NCBI GenBank assembly: GCA_017412325.1
Contig: JAFPYE010000174.1
Location: 1 to 5,106, forward strand
Origin: Kiritimatiellia bacterium
GTDB lineage: Bacteria; Verrucomicrobiota; Kiritimatiellia; RFP12; UBA1067
Length of the DNA stretch: 5,106 nucleotides
Reading direction: 5' to 3'
The notes beneath the pieces were generated by a model. The model was not told the DNA's origin and made no database searches. It saw only the letters and a program-made list of their open reading frames with translations. Each line of letters starts with the position of its first letter. Positions within the stretch are counted from its first letter, which is position 1. Positions 1-5,106 of this stretch are shown piece by piece. The position numbers and the translations under genes were made by a program.

Positions 1-143
1 CCGTCGTCGTGCTTCGCAAGCGCGCCGAGGCTGAGGACGATTCTCTTGCCGATTATAGGACGGCCCAGCGAGTCCTTCATCCGCTTCCCGCTGACGAGAC
101 GCAGATAGGCGCGACTGTTTGACTTGTATTGTTCAATGTGCAT
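1..143 (-). CDS. Probable IS transposase, N-terminal fragment (runs off the left edge)
   Basis: Reading leftward from an ATG at 143-141 gives 47 codons open to the window edge. The protein begins MHIEQYKSNSRAYLRLVSGK and continues to a GKRIVLSLGALAKHDDG segment. The order 'aromatic-x-R-L-V, short basic/Gly stretch, R-I-V-L-S-L-G' is what I know from the N-terminus of IS4/IS1634-type DDE transposases (typically YLRLVES...RQRVVLNLG). The catalytic DDE residues would lie outside the window, so the family call rests on this short piece. The start is supported by an upstream promoter (181-210) placing transcription start about 30 nt before the ATG. No Shine-Dalgarno sequence is visible. The surrounding AT-rich DNA contrasts with the GC-rich neighbours and fits a mobile element inserted upstream of glyQS. 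Whether the element is intact cannot be judged here. Confidence 0.65.
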   Translation of the reverse strand, partial: MHIEQYKSNSRAYLRLVSGKRMKDSLGRPIIGKRIVLSLGALAKHDD

Positions 144-180
144 ATGTGCAAAAATATGATAATTTGATTACAACAAAGAT

Positions 181-210
181 ATTATACCATAGATTGTGCA
201 CTTCAGTCAA
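181..210 (-). promoter_or_regulatory. Sigma70-type promoter for the transposase
   Basis: On the minus strand TTGACT (210-205) is followed after 18 bp by TATAAT (186-181). The -10 is preceded by TGG, giving the full extended form TGGTATAAT. Predicted transcription start is near 174, about 30 nt before the transposase ATG at 143. This is much closer to the textbook consensus than the other promoter-like sites in the window, which lack a -35, consistent with an element that brings its own promoter. Confidence 0.6.
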
Positions 211-244
211 TAGGGGCCGCAACATTTCGTAAATTATTCAGTCA
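202..244. repeat. Pair of 8-bp direct repeats TTCAGTCA
   Basis: TTCAGTCA occurs at 202-209 and again at 237-244, 35 bp apart. The first copy overlaps the -35 box of the transposase promoter. This could be a protein-binding site or a subterminal repeat of the insertion sequence. Two 8-mers in AT-rich DNA could also be chance. The exact end of the element cannot be placed because its other end is outside the window. Confidence 0.25.
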
Positions 245-302
245 GCAAAGTGGCAAACTCGGGGAGGGAAACTGCGAGAAAGGCGGAAAGATGTCGTTTC
301 AT
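234..302 (-). CDS. Possible leaderless small ORF or remnant 5' end of a gene (22 codons)
   Basis: An ATG at 302-300 on the minus strand opens a 22-codon frame ending with TAA at 236-234. The product starts MKRHLSAFLAVSLPEF and ends ATLLTE. The basic start followed by a short hydrophobic run resembles the beginning of a signal peptide, but the segment is too short to identify. Its only real support is position: the ATG lies exactly 7 nt after the -10 hexamer of a TGATATACTA element (318-309), the same spacing as at the ATPase gene at 4164. It has no Shine-Dalgarno site. It could be a genuine micro-ORF, the stump of a secreted-protein gene cut by the adjacent insertion sequence, or chance. Confidence 0.2.
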   Translation of the reverse strand: MKRHLSAFLAVSLPEFATLLTE

Positions 303-308
303 GTCCCG

Positions 309-318
309 TAGTATATCA
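309..318 (-). promoter_or_regulatory. Leftward extended -10 element TGATATACTA
   Basis: Reading leftward, 318-309 is TGATATACTA, an extended -10 (TG-A-TATACT) with the hexamer at 315-310. No -35 match is visible. Predicted transcription start is at about 303-302, at the ATG of the 22-codon ORF, so a transcript would be leaderless. It points toward the transposase and could also feed transcription into it. Confidence 0.4.
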
Positions 319-360
319 TATCTCGCCCCTCGGCCGCGCGCGGAAACAGGCGGGAAATTA

Positions 361-370
361 TGATATACTA
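361..370 (+). promoter_or_regulatory. Rightward extended -10 element TGATATACTA before glyQS
   Basis: TGATATACTA at 361-370 holds an extended -10 (TGATATACT, hexamer 364-369) with no recognisable -35 upstream. Transcription would begin near 376, leaving only about 5 nt before the ATG at 381. This argues that the upstream in-frame ATG at 360, which lies before the -10 hexamer, is not the real start of glyQS. An identical 10-mer precedes the ATPase gene at 4164. Confidence 0.5.
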
Positions 371-380
371 TGCGCCACTT

Positions 381-1964
381 ATGGCAGAAGAGAACAAATC
401 ATCGCTGGATGCTCTGAGCGCCCTCGCGAAGCGCAGGGGCTTTATCTATCATTCGTCGGAAATCTACGGCGGCATGCCCGGCTTCTGGGACTACGGTCCC
501 CTGGGCAGCGAGCTGAAGCAGAACGTCAAGCAGGCGTGGTGGCAGTTCACCGTGCGCGGCCGCGAGGACGTGGCGGGACTGGACGCGACCATCATCATGC
601 ACCCGAAGATCTGGAAGGCGTCGGGCCACCTCGATACCTTTGCCGATCCCATGACGATGTGCAAGGACTGCAAGAAGCTGATGCGCGCCGACCAGATCAA
701 GGACATCTACGCCGAGCAGAAGAAAAAGCCGCAGCCGAAGGTCCCGGGCAGCGACTTCTTCTGCCCGCACTGCGGCGGCGAGCTCACGGAGCCCAAGCCG
801 TTCAACCTCATGTTCAAGACGATCGTCGGCCCCATCGACGACCCCGCGAACGTCGCCTACCTCCGCCCCGAGACGGCGCAGGCCATCTTCGCGCAGTTCC
901 TGAACGTCCTCGCGACGAGCCGCCAGGCGGTGCCGTTCGGCATCGCGCAGATGGGCAAGAGCTTCCGCAACGAGGTGACGCCCCGGAACTACATCTTCCG
1001 CTCGCGCGAGTTCGAGCAGATGGAGCTGGAGTTCTTCATCCGACCCGACGAGGCGGTGGAGCTGCTGCACGGCCACGTCGTCACGCTCGCGGACAATCCC
1101 GACCTCGACGGCCCCGTGCAGGACGACTGGGGCTGGGAGGTCTGGCACAAGTACTGGGTCGAGCAGCGCAAGAAGTTCCTGAACGCGGTGGGCCTCCCGA
1201 CCGAGCGGTTCGTCGAATACTGGCAGAAGCCGGACGAGCTCGCGCACTACGCCCGCGCGTGCGTGGACATTGAATACGACTTCCCGTTCGGCCGCCAGGA
1301 GCTCGAGGGCATCGCGGCCCGGAGCGACTTCGACCTCAGCCAGCACCAGAAGCATTCGGGCGTGCCGCAGACGGTCTTCGACGACCCGCTCAAGCAGGCG
1401 GCGAAGAAGCTGGACGACGCGGCGAAGGCGGCGTTCGTCGAAAAGGTGCAGAAGGACTGGGTGGCGCGCGGCAAGGATGCGCTTGCGGCGGAGAAGTTTT
1501 GCAAGGACCTCTTCGACGGCAAGTACGTGCCGCACGTGATCGAACCGTCGGCCGGCGTGGACCGGCTGATGCTCGCGCTTCTCTGCGAAGCGTACGAGGA
1601 ACAGGCGCTCAAGGACGAGAAGGGCAAGGACGACGTGCGCACGGTCCTCCACTTCTCGCCGAAGGTGGCGCCGGTCAAGGCCGCGATCTTCCCGCTCATC
1701 AAGAAGGACGAGGCGCAGATGAAGTTCGCGCGCGACCTCTTCGAGAAGTTGCGCCGGAAGGTGAACGTGCAGTGGGACGTGTCGGGCGCAATCGGCCGCC
1801 GCTACCGCCGCCAGGACGAGGCGGGCACGCCGTGGTGCATCACGGTGGACGCGCAGACGGTCGCGGACGGCACCTTCACGGTGCGCGAGCGCGACTCGAT
1901 GGCGCAGACGCGCATGACCTACGAGCAGTTCCTCGCGATGATGTACGCGGCGCTCGAATTCTAG
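381..1964 (+). CDS. glyQS: Glycine--tRNA ligase, dimeric (alpha2) class II type
   Basis: This cytoplasmic enzyme charges tRNA-Gly with glycine using ATP. The 527-residue protein has the expected order of landmarks. An N-terminal SSEIYGG...GFWDYGPLG signature comes first. A likely zinc site follows (C94-x2-C97 with C128-x2-C131). Motif 2 is FRNEV...FRSREFEQMELEFF, with R196 and R207 as likely ATP/glycine-site arginines. An ELEGIAARSDFDL segment comes next, and motif 3 is EPSAGVDR (388-395). The C-terminal anticodon-binding domain spans about 421-520. Length is in or slightly above the usual range for single-chain GlyRS, and no break is seen. I chose ATG 381 (MAEENKSS) over the in-frame ATG at 360 because 360 lies upstream of the -10 hexamer. 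There is no Shine-Dalgarno site and no room for a T-box leader. The next gene starts 3 nt after the stop. Confidence 0.97.
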   Translation: MAEENKSSLDALSALAKRRGFIYHSSEIYGGMPGFWDYGPLGSELKQNVKQAWWQFTVRGREDVAGLDATIIMHPKIWKASGHLDTFADPMTMCKDCKKLMRADQIKDIYAEQKKKPQPKVPGSDFFCPHCGGELTEPKPFNLMFKTIVGPIDDPANVAYLRPETAQAIFAQFLNVLATSRQAVPFGIAQMGKSFRNEVTPRNYIFRSREFEQMELEFFIRPDEAVELLHGHVVTLADNPDLDGPVQDDWGWEVWHKYWVEQRKKFLNAVGLPTERFVEYWQKPDELAHYARACVDIEYDFPFGRQELEGIAARSDFDLSQHQKHSGVPQTVFDDPLKQAAKKLDDAAKAAFVEKVQKDWVARGKDALAAEKFCKDLFDGKYVPHVIEPSAGVDRLMLALLCEAYEEQALKDEKGKDDVRTVLHFSPKVAPVKAAIFPLIKKDEAQMKFARDLFEKLRRKVNVQWDVSGAIGRRYRRQDEAGTPWCITVDAQTVADGTFTVRERDSMAQTRMTYEQFLAMMYAALEF

Positions 1965-1967
1965 GGT

Positions 1968-3836
1968 GTGACCAAGCGCGAAGAGAAATGGGCAGCGGCC
2001 GCCCAGATGGTCGGCGACGGCCGGCTGTCGGTGGTGATGCCCGTTTTCAATCTCGCGGCGACGATTGCCGCGAACCTGCACGAGACGGCGGCGCTCTTTG
2101 CGAAGCATGGCCTTCGCGCCGAGCTGGTGCCCGTTGACGACGGCTCGACGGACGGCACGGGCGCGGCGCTGACGGCGGCGGCGGAGTCGCTGAAGGAATT
2201 TGCGCCGACGGTCGTCGTCACGCCCGTCCTTCTGGAGAAGAACGGCGGCAAGGGCGCGGCGCTGCGGGCCGGGTTCGACGCCTCGACGGGCGCGTACGTG
2301 ATGCTGCTCGACGGCGATCTCGACATCCACCCGAAGCAGACGCCGTACTTCTTCGAGGCGATGGCGCGGCAGGGCGCGGACGTCGTGATCGGCTCGAAGC
2401 GCCATCCGCGCTCGGTCGTCCAGTACCCGTGGCACCGGCGGATCGTGAGCTGGGTCTACTTCACGCTCGTGCGGCTCTTCGTCGGGCTGCCGATCACCGA
2501 CACCCAGACGGGTATGAAGCTCTTCAAGCGCGCGGTCCTCGGCGAAGCGCTCGCGCGCATGCTCGTCAAGACGTATGCGTTCGACCTGGAGCTGCTGGCG
2601 ATCGCGCACCAGCGCGGCGCGAAGATCGCGGAAGCGCCCGTTCGGATCAAGTTCGGCTCGAAGTTCGGCGCGCTCAAGCCCCACACGGTCAAGACGATGG
2701 CGATCGATTCGCTCGCCGTCTTCTACCGGCTGAAGGTGCTGAGATACTACGCCAAGTCGGAAGCGCCGAAGAAACTTGCCGCGCCGCCACGCGTGTCGAT
2801 CGTCATCGCCTGCCCCGGCGACAGCTGGATGCTCCAGGAATGCCTGAAGGCGATTGACGGGCAGAGCTACCGAAATTTCGAGGTGATTGTGCTGCCGGAT
2901 GGTGAGCTTGAGAAGGGTGCCGCGAGACATGAGACGGGAGACGAGGATGAACACGTCTCTCGTCCCTCGTCCAACGTCAAGGTGATCTCCACTGGGAAGG
3001 TGCGGCCGGCGGAAAAGCGGAACTTGGGCATTCAGGCGGCACGCGGCGAAATCGTCGCGTTCATCGACGACGACGCCTATCCCGACGTGCACTGGCTCGA
3101 ATACGCCATCAAGTATTTCGGCGACGAGACGATCGGCGCGGTGGGCGGCCCCGGCGTGACGCCGCCGAACGACCCGTATCTCGCGAAAATCGGCGGGCGC
3201 GTCTACGACAACATCCTCGTCAGCGGCAACTACCGCTACCGCTACAAGGCGGGCGGCGTGCGGCGCGATGTGGACGACTACCCGAGCTGCAACCTGCTCG
3301 TCCGCACGTCGCTCCTGCGGAAGATCGGCGGCTACCGCACCGACTTCTGGCCGGGAGAGGACACGCTCCTGTGCAAGGACATCCGCGATGCGGGCGCGCG
3401 CATCGTCTACGACCCGTGGGTGATCGTGAACCACCACCGCCGCGCGCTCCTGGGCCCGCACCTGCGGCAGCTCGGGCGTTATGCATTCCATCGCGGCTAC
3501 TTCGTCAAGCGCTACCCGTCGAACTCGCGGCACCTGTCCTACTTCGTGCCCTCGGCGTTCGTCCTCTATCTCTTCCTCTGGTCGCTCCTCGTCATCCTGC
3601 CGCAGCCCGCCGTCCTCTCGGTGGAGCTCTACTGCCTGTGGCAGGGGCTCGTGTCGATTCCGCTGCTCGCCTACTTCCTGCTCGTCGCGCTGACCTCGTT
3701 TTCGCGCAATCCGCTGACGTGGCTTCTCACGGCGCTCGGCGTCGTCGCGACGCACGTCACCTACGGCATCCGGTTCGTCGGCGGGCTCCTGGCGAAAAGG
3801 GCGCCCTGCGAATTCATCGGAAAGGACCACGCGTAA
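1968..3836 (+). CDS. Tandem-domain family 2 glycosyltransferase with C-terminal membrane segments
   Basis: This 622-residue protein joins two GT-A fold (GT2) domains. Domain 1 (about 20-250) resembles dolichyl/polyprenyl-phosphate sugar synthases: VMPVFN (23-28), VDDGSTDGT (56-64), a D115-G-D117 metal site and a TDTQTGMKLFKR segment. Domain 2 (about 275-520) has VSIVIACPGDSW, a D367-D368-D369 metal site and WPGED (461-465) with likely catalytic acids E464/D465. Three hydrophobic helices (about 528-547, 554-576, 583-608) should anchor it in the inner membrane. It probably transfers sugars from nucleotide donors to a lipid carrier or surface glycan; donor and acceptor cannot be read from sequence. 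The GTG start follows the glyQS stop by 3 nt with no good Shine-Dalgarno, so translation is probably coupled. ATG 2007 (M14) is the alternative start. Residues about 319-336 look like an insertion. Confidence 0.92.
   Translation: MTKREEKWAAAAQMVGDGRLSVVMPVFNLAATIAANLHETAALFAKHGLRAELVPVDDGSTDGTGAALTAAAESLKEFAPTVVVTPVLLEKNGGKGAALRAGFDASTGAYVMLLDGDLDIHPKQTPYFFEAMARQGADVVIGSKRHPRSVVQYPWHRRIVSWVYFTLVRLFVGLPITDTQTGMKLFKRAVLGEALARMLVKTYAFDLELLAIAHQRGAKIAEAPVRIKFGSKFGALKPHTVKTMAIDSLAVFYRLKVLRYYAKSEAPKKLAAPPRVSIVIACPGDSWMLQECLKAIDGQSYRNFEVIVLPDGELEKGAARHETGDEDEHVSRPSSNVKVISTGKVRPAEKRNLGIQAARGEIVAFIDDDAYPDVHWLEYAIKYFGDETIGAVGGPGVTPPNDPYLAKIGGRVYDNILVSGNYRYRYKAGGVRRDVDDYPSCNLLVRTSLLRKIGGYRTDFWPGEDTLLCKDIRDAGARIVYDPWVIVNHHRRALLGPHLRQLGRYAFHRGYFVKRYPSNSRHLSYFVPSAFVLYLFLWSLLVILPQPAVLSVELYCLWQGLVSIPLLAYFLLVALTSFSRNPLTWLLTALGVVATHVTYGIRFVGGLLAKRAPCEFIGKDHA
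2925..2972. repeat. Small palindromic in-frame insertion inside the glycosyltransferase gene
   Basis: A purine-rich half (GAGACGGGAGACGAGG) is followed by a pyrimidine-rich half (CGTCTCTCGTCCCTCGTCC). Positions 2933-2943 pair with 2954-2964 (11 bp, one G-T pair, 10-nt loop). The stretch encodes an acidic, polar segment around residues 320-335 (RHETGDEDEHVSRPSS), between the strand ending VIVLPDG and the strand VKVIST, where related GT2 domains usually have a short loop. Its codons AGA, GGA, TCT and CGT are unlike the surrounding GC-ending codons. I infer insertion of a small mobile or repetitive palindrome that kept the frame. Confidence 0.5.
3822..3826 (+). promoter_or_regulatory. Ribosome binding site AAGGA for the HNH gene
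   Basis: AAGGA lies 9 nt before ATG 3836, inside the 3' end of the glycosyltransferase gene. It is the clearest Shine-Dalgarno match of the plus-strand genes here. It supports the ATG that overlaps the upstream stop codon. Confidence 0.5.
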
Positions 3837-4150
3837 TGGGCGAGTGGATCGACATCCAGGCCGACCCGGTGCACGTGAAGCGCGAGCGCCAGCGTGCGCG
3901 CGAACTCCGCCAGACCGACTGGTGGCGCGCTGCGCTCCAGAAGGGCGTCTGCCACTACTGCGGGAAAAACGTCGGCGCGGCGAACCTGACGATGGACCAC
4001 GTCGTTCCCGTCGCGCGCGGCGGCAAGTCGGTGCGCTCGAACTGCGTGCCGTGCTGCAAGGCGTGCAACAACGCGAAGAAGGCGCTGACGCCCGCCGAGC
4101 AGATCCTCGAAAAACTCTTTGGCGCGGGCGACAGCGCACCGTCGATTTGA
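3836..4150 (+). CDS. Small HNH endonuclease-domain protein
   Basis: This 104-residue protein is almost entirely one HNH domain. A basic N-terminal helix region (about 14-35) is followed by C39-x2-C42, the D54-H55 pair with VVPVARGG, N69, then C74-x2-C77-N78 and K81/K82. This is the standard HNH order: the first His is the general base, the Asn orients it, the late Asn/Lys position binds metal or DNA, and the four Cys hold a structural zinc. Family members include restriction enzymes, phage nucleases and many stand-alone proteins of unknown role, so the biological target is not known. ATG 3836 overlaps the glycosyltransferase stop by 1 nt (TAATG) and has an AAGGA site 9 nt upstream, so it is probably the last gene of the glyQS run. 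Its TGA stop doubles as the start of the next promoter element. No phage or restriction partner is visible. Confidence 0.88.
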   Translation: MGEWIDIQADPVHVKRERQRARELRQTDWWRAALQKGVCHYCGKNVGAANLTMDHVVPVARGGKSVRSNCVPCCKACNNAKKALTPAEQILEKLFGAGDSAPSI

Positions 4151-4157
4151 TATACTA
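4148..4157 (+). promoter_or_regulatory. Extended -10 element TGATATACTA before the ATPase gene
   Basis: TGATATACTA at 4148-4157 (hexamer 4151-4156) ends 7 nt before the A of ATG 4164, so the predicted start of transcription falls at the start codon itself. The TG of the extended -10 is part of the HNH stop codon TGA. There is no -35 match in the GC-rich coding DNA upstream. It is identical to the element at 361-370 before glyQS. Confidence 0.5.
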
Positions 4158-4163
4158 CCTGCT

Positions 4164-5106
4164 ATGAGCGAGATGTCGTCACTGGCCAATTTGATCTTGT
4201 CGCGCGCGGGACTCTATTCCGAGGCGCAGCTCGAGCGCATCGCCGCGAATCGCGCGGCGAACCCCGGCATGAGCCTGGCGGAAGCCGCTGTCAAGTTCGG
4301 CGGGTCGAAGGAGACGGACTTCCTCGCGGCGGTCGGCCGGGTGCTGGGGCTGGAGACGGTCGACCTGGACCAGCAGCAGCCGAGCCCCGACGCGCTGACG
4401 AAACTGCCCGCGAGCGCCGTCTACCAGTACAACGTCCTGCCGTTCAAGTTCGACGGCACGTCGCTGACCGTCGTGACGCACGACCCGTTCGACACCAAGG
4501 CGGCGGACGGCCTCCGGCTCATCGTCGGCTGCCCTGTCAAGACCGCGCTCGCGCCGAAGGAGGAAGTCGGCAAGGCCGTCAAGAAATACTACGGCGTCGG
4601 CGCGGACGCGATCGAGAAGATGATCGAGGACGGCCGCTATTCGGTGGACGAAGACCTCGGCGCGATGACGAAGATCGACGTCAACGAGATGGGCGAGGAG
4701 GCGAGCATCGTCCGCTTCGTCAACCAGATCATCGCCGAGGCCGACCACCAGGGCGCGACGGACATCCACATCGAGCCGCAGGAGACGGAGCTGCGCATCC
4801 GCTACCGCATCGACGGCATGCTGCACAAGGTGGACGTGCCGCCGCAGCTGAACCGCCTCAAGTCGGCCATCATCTCGCGCATCAAGGTCATGGCGAACCT
4901 CGACATCGCCGAAAAGCGCCTGCCGATGGACGGCCGCATCGGCATCCGCATCGGCGGGCAGGACATCGACATCCGCGTCTCGACGATGCCGGCGGCGTAT
5001 GGCGAGTCGATCTCGCTGCGTCTGTTGGCGAAGAGCGGCAACTTCGTGAAGATGACGGACCTCGGGTTCAACGACCGCGACTTCGCCGTCGTCAACAAGA
5101 TCATCC
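4164..5106 (+). CDS. GspE/PilB-family assembly ATPase, N-terminal part (runs off the right edge)
   Basis: This is a cytoplasmic hexameric ATPase of type II secretion or type IV pilus assembly, powering pseudopilin or pilin polymerisation. The 314 visible residues start MSEMSSLANLILSRAGLY. A GspE/MshE-like N-terminal domain spans about 5-150. The conserved N2 segment follows: ASIVRFVNQII (from 180), GATDIHIEP (to 205), LRIRYRIDG, AEKRLPMDGRIGIRI (249-263) and RVSTMP (271-276). Walker A and B and the zinc motif lie beyond the window, so completeness is unknown. The usual Gln of RLPQDGR is Met (M255). The Arg-Leu-Gly start of the cyclic-di-GMP motif seen in some MshE-type N-domains is not preserved, so c-di-GMP binding cannot be claimed. 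ATG 4164 has no Shine-Dalgarno and sits 7 nt after a -10 hexamer, suggesting a leaderless mRNA. GspE versus PilB cannot be decided without neighbours. Confidence 0.94.
   Translation, partial: MSEMSSLANLILSRAGLYSEAQLERIAANRAANPGMSLAEAAVKFGGSKETDFLAAVGRVLGLETVDLDQQQPSPDALTKLPASAVYQYNVLPFKFDGTSLTVVTHDPFDTKAADGLRLIVGCPVKTALAPKEEVGKAVKKYYGVGADAIEKMIEDGRYSVDEDLGAMTKIDVNEMGEEASIVRFVNQIIAEADHQGATDIHIEPQETELRIRYRIDGMLHKVDVPPQLNRLKSAIISRIKVMANLDIAEKRLPMDGRIGIRIGGQDIDIRVSTMPAAYGESISLRLLAKSGNFVKMTDLGFNDRDFAVVNKII

Larger units (their letters stand above)
309..370. repeat. Nested inverted repeat upstream of glyQS
   Basis: A 12-bp arm at 309-320 (TAGTATATCATA) is the exact reverse complement of 359-370 (TATGATATACTA). 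Inside it, 321-327 can pair with 349-355 (7 bp, one G-T pair). At the centre, 334-343 (CCGCGCGCGG) is a perfect 10-bp palindrome. All three symmetries share a centre near 338-339. The outer arms carry promoter-like -10 elements, so the symmetry probably reflects a divergent promoter pair. A cruciform or RNA hairpin role is also possible. No T-run follows, so it is not an intrinsic terminator. Confidence 0.75.

Noticed and set aside
137..200. Three copies of TGTGCA (137-142, 145-150, 195-200) as an operator
   Set aside because: Six-base matches in AT-rich DNA, irregularly spaced; not enough to support a binding site.
309..370. Inverted repeat as an intrinsic terminator
   Set aside because: No T-run follows on either strand, and the arms coincide with promoter -10 elements.
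144..380. T-box or other riboswitch upstream of glyQS
   Set aside because: The predicted transcript starts near 376, leaving almost no leader, and I see no T-box sequence or structure. T-boxes before glyQS are a Firmicutes feature.
3371..3835. In-frame upstream extension of the HNH gene
   Set aside because: This part lies in another frame of the glycosyltransferase and is Ala/Arg/Pro-rich. The HNH domain fits a start at 3836 with a ribosome site at 3822-3826.
399..4139. A 1246-codon open frame on the minus strand spanning glyQS, the glycosyltransferase and the HNH gene
   Set aside because: It is exactly antisense to three confidently identified genes, is Arg/Val/Leu/Asp/His-rich with no recognisable domain, and is expected when GC-ending codons remove stops from the opposite frame.
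4179..4826. Minus-strand open frame opposite the ATPase gene
   Set aside because: It is antisense to a clear GspE/PilB-family gene and has low-complexity Val/Leu/Arg/Asp-rich composition typical of a shadow frame.

Overview
The window is GC-rich coding DNA (third codon positions mostly G or C), with an AT-rich patch at roughly 120-245. It reads as a bacterial chromosome. A PVC-type lineage (Kiritimatiellota or Lentisphaerota) is my guess, based on GC-rich genes of this style, weak use of Shine-Dalgarno sites and the family make-up. Nothing in the window proves the phylum.

Layout. At the left edge, on the minus strand, lies the 5' end of a probable insertion-sequence transposase (143 to beyond 1). 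It has a well-formed sigma70 promoter (TTGACT, 18 bp, TGGTATAAT) in AT-rich DNA. Next comes an intergenic region with a nested inverted repeat (309-370). Its two 12-bp arms each carry the same extended -10 element, TGATATACTA, pointing outward on opposite strands. The rightward copy sits just before the glycyl-tRNA synthetase gene. The leftward copy sits 7 nt before a 22-codon ORF.

From 381 rightward the window holds a tight plus-strand gene run: glyQS (dimeric-type glycyl-tRNA synthetase), a two-domain family 2 glycosyltransferase with a C-terminal membrane region (3 nt after glyQS), and a 104-residue HNH endonuclease (1-nt TAATG overlap). A GspE/PilB-type secretion or pilus ATPase follows, starting at 4164 and running off the right edge. 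A second rightward copy of TGATATACTA overlaps the HNH stop codon and ends 7 nt before the ATPase ATG, which suggests a separate, leaderless transcript.

The first three genes are probably co-transcribed, but they do not form a recognisable pathway: translation, membrane-associated glycan or lipid glycosylation, and a nuclease of unknown role. The most notable signals are the repeated promoter/leaderless-start motif, its head-to-head arrangement upstream of glyQS, and a small palindromic in-frame insertion with atypical codons inside the glycosyltransferase. I see no tRNA, rRNA, CRISPR array, T-box or clear intrinsic terminator.
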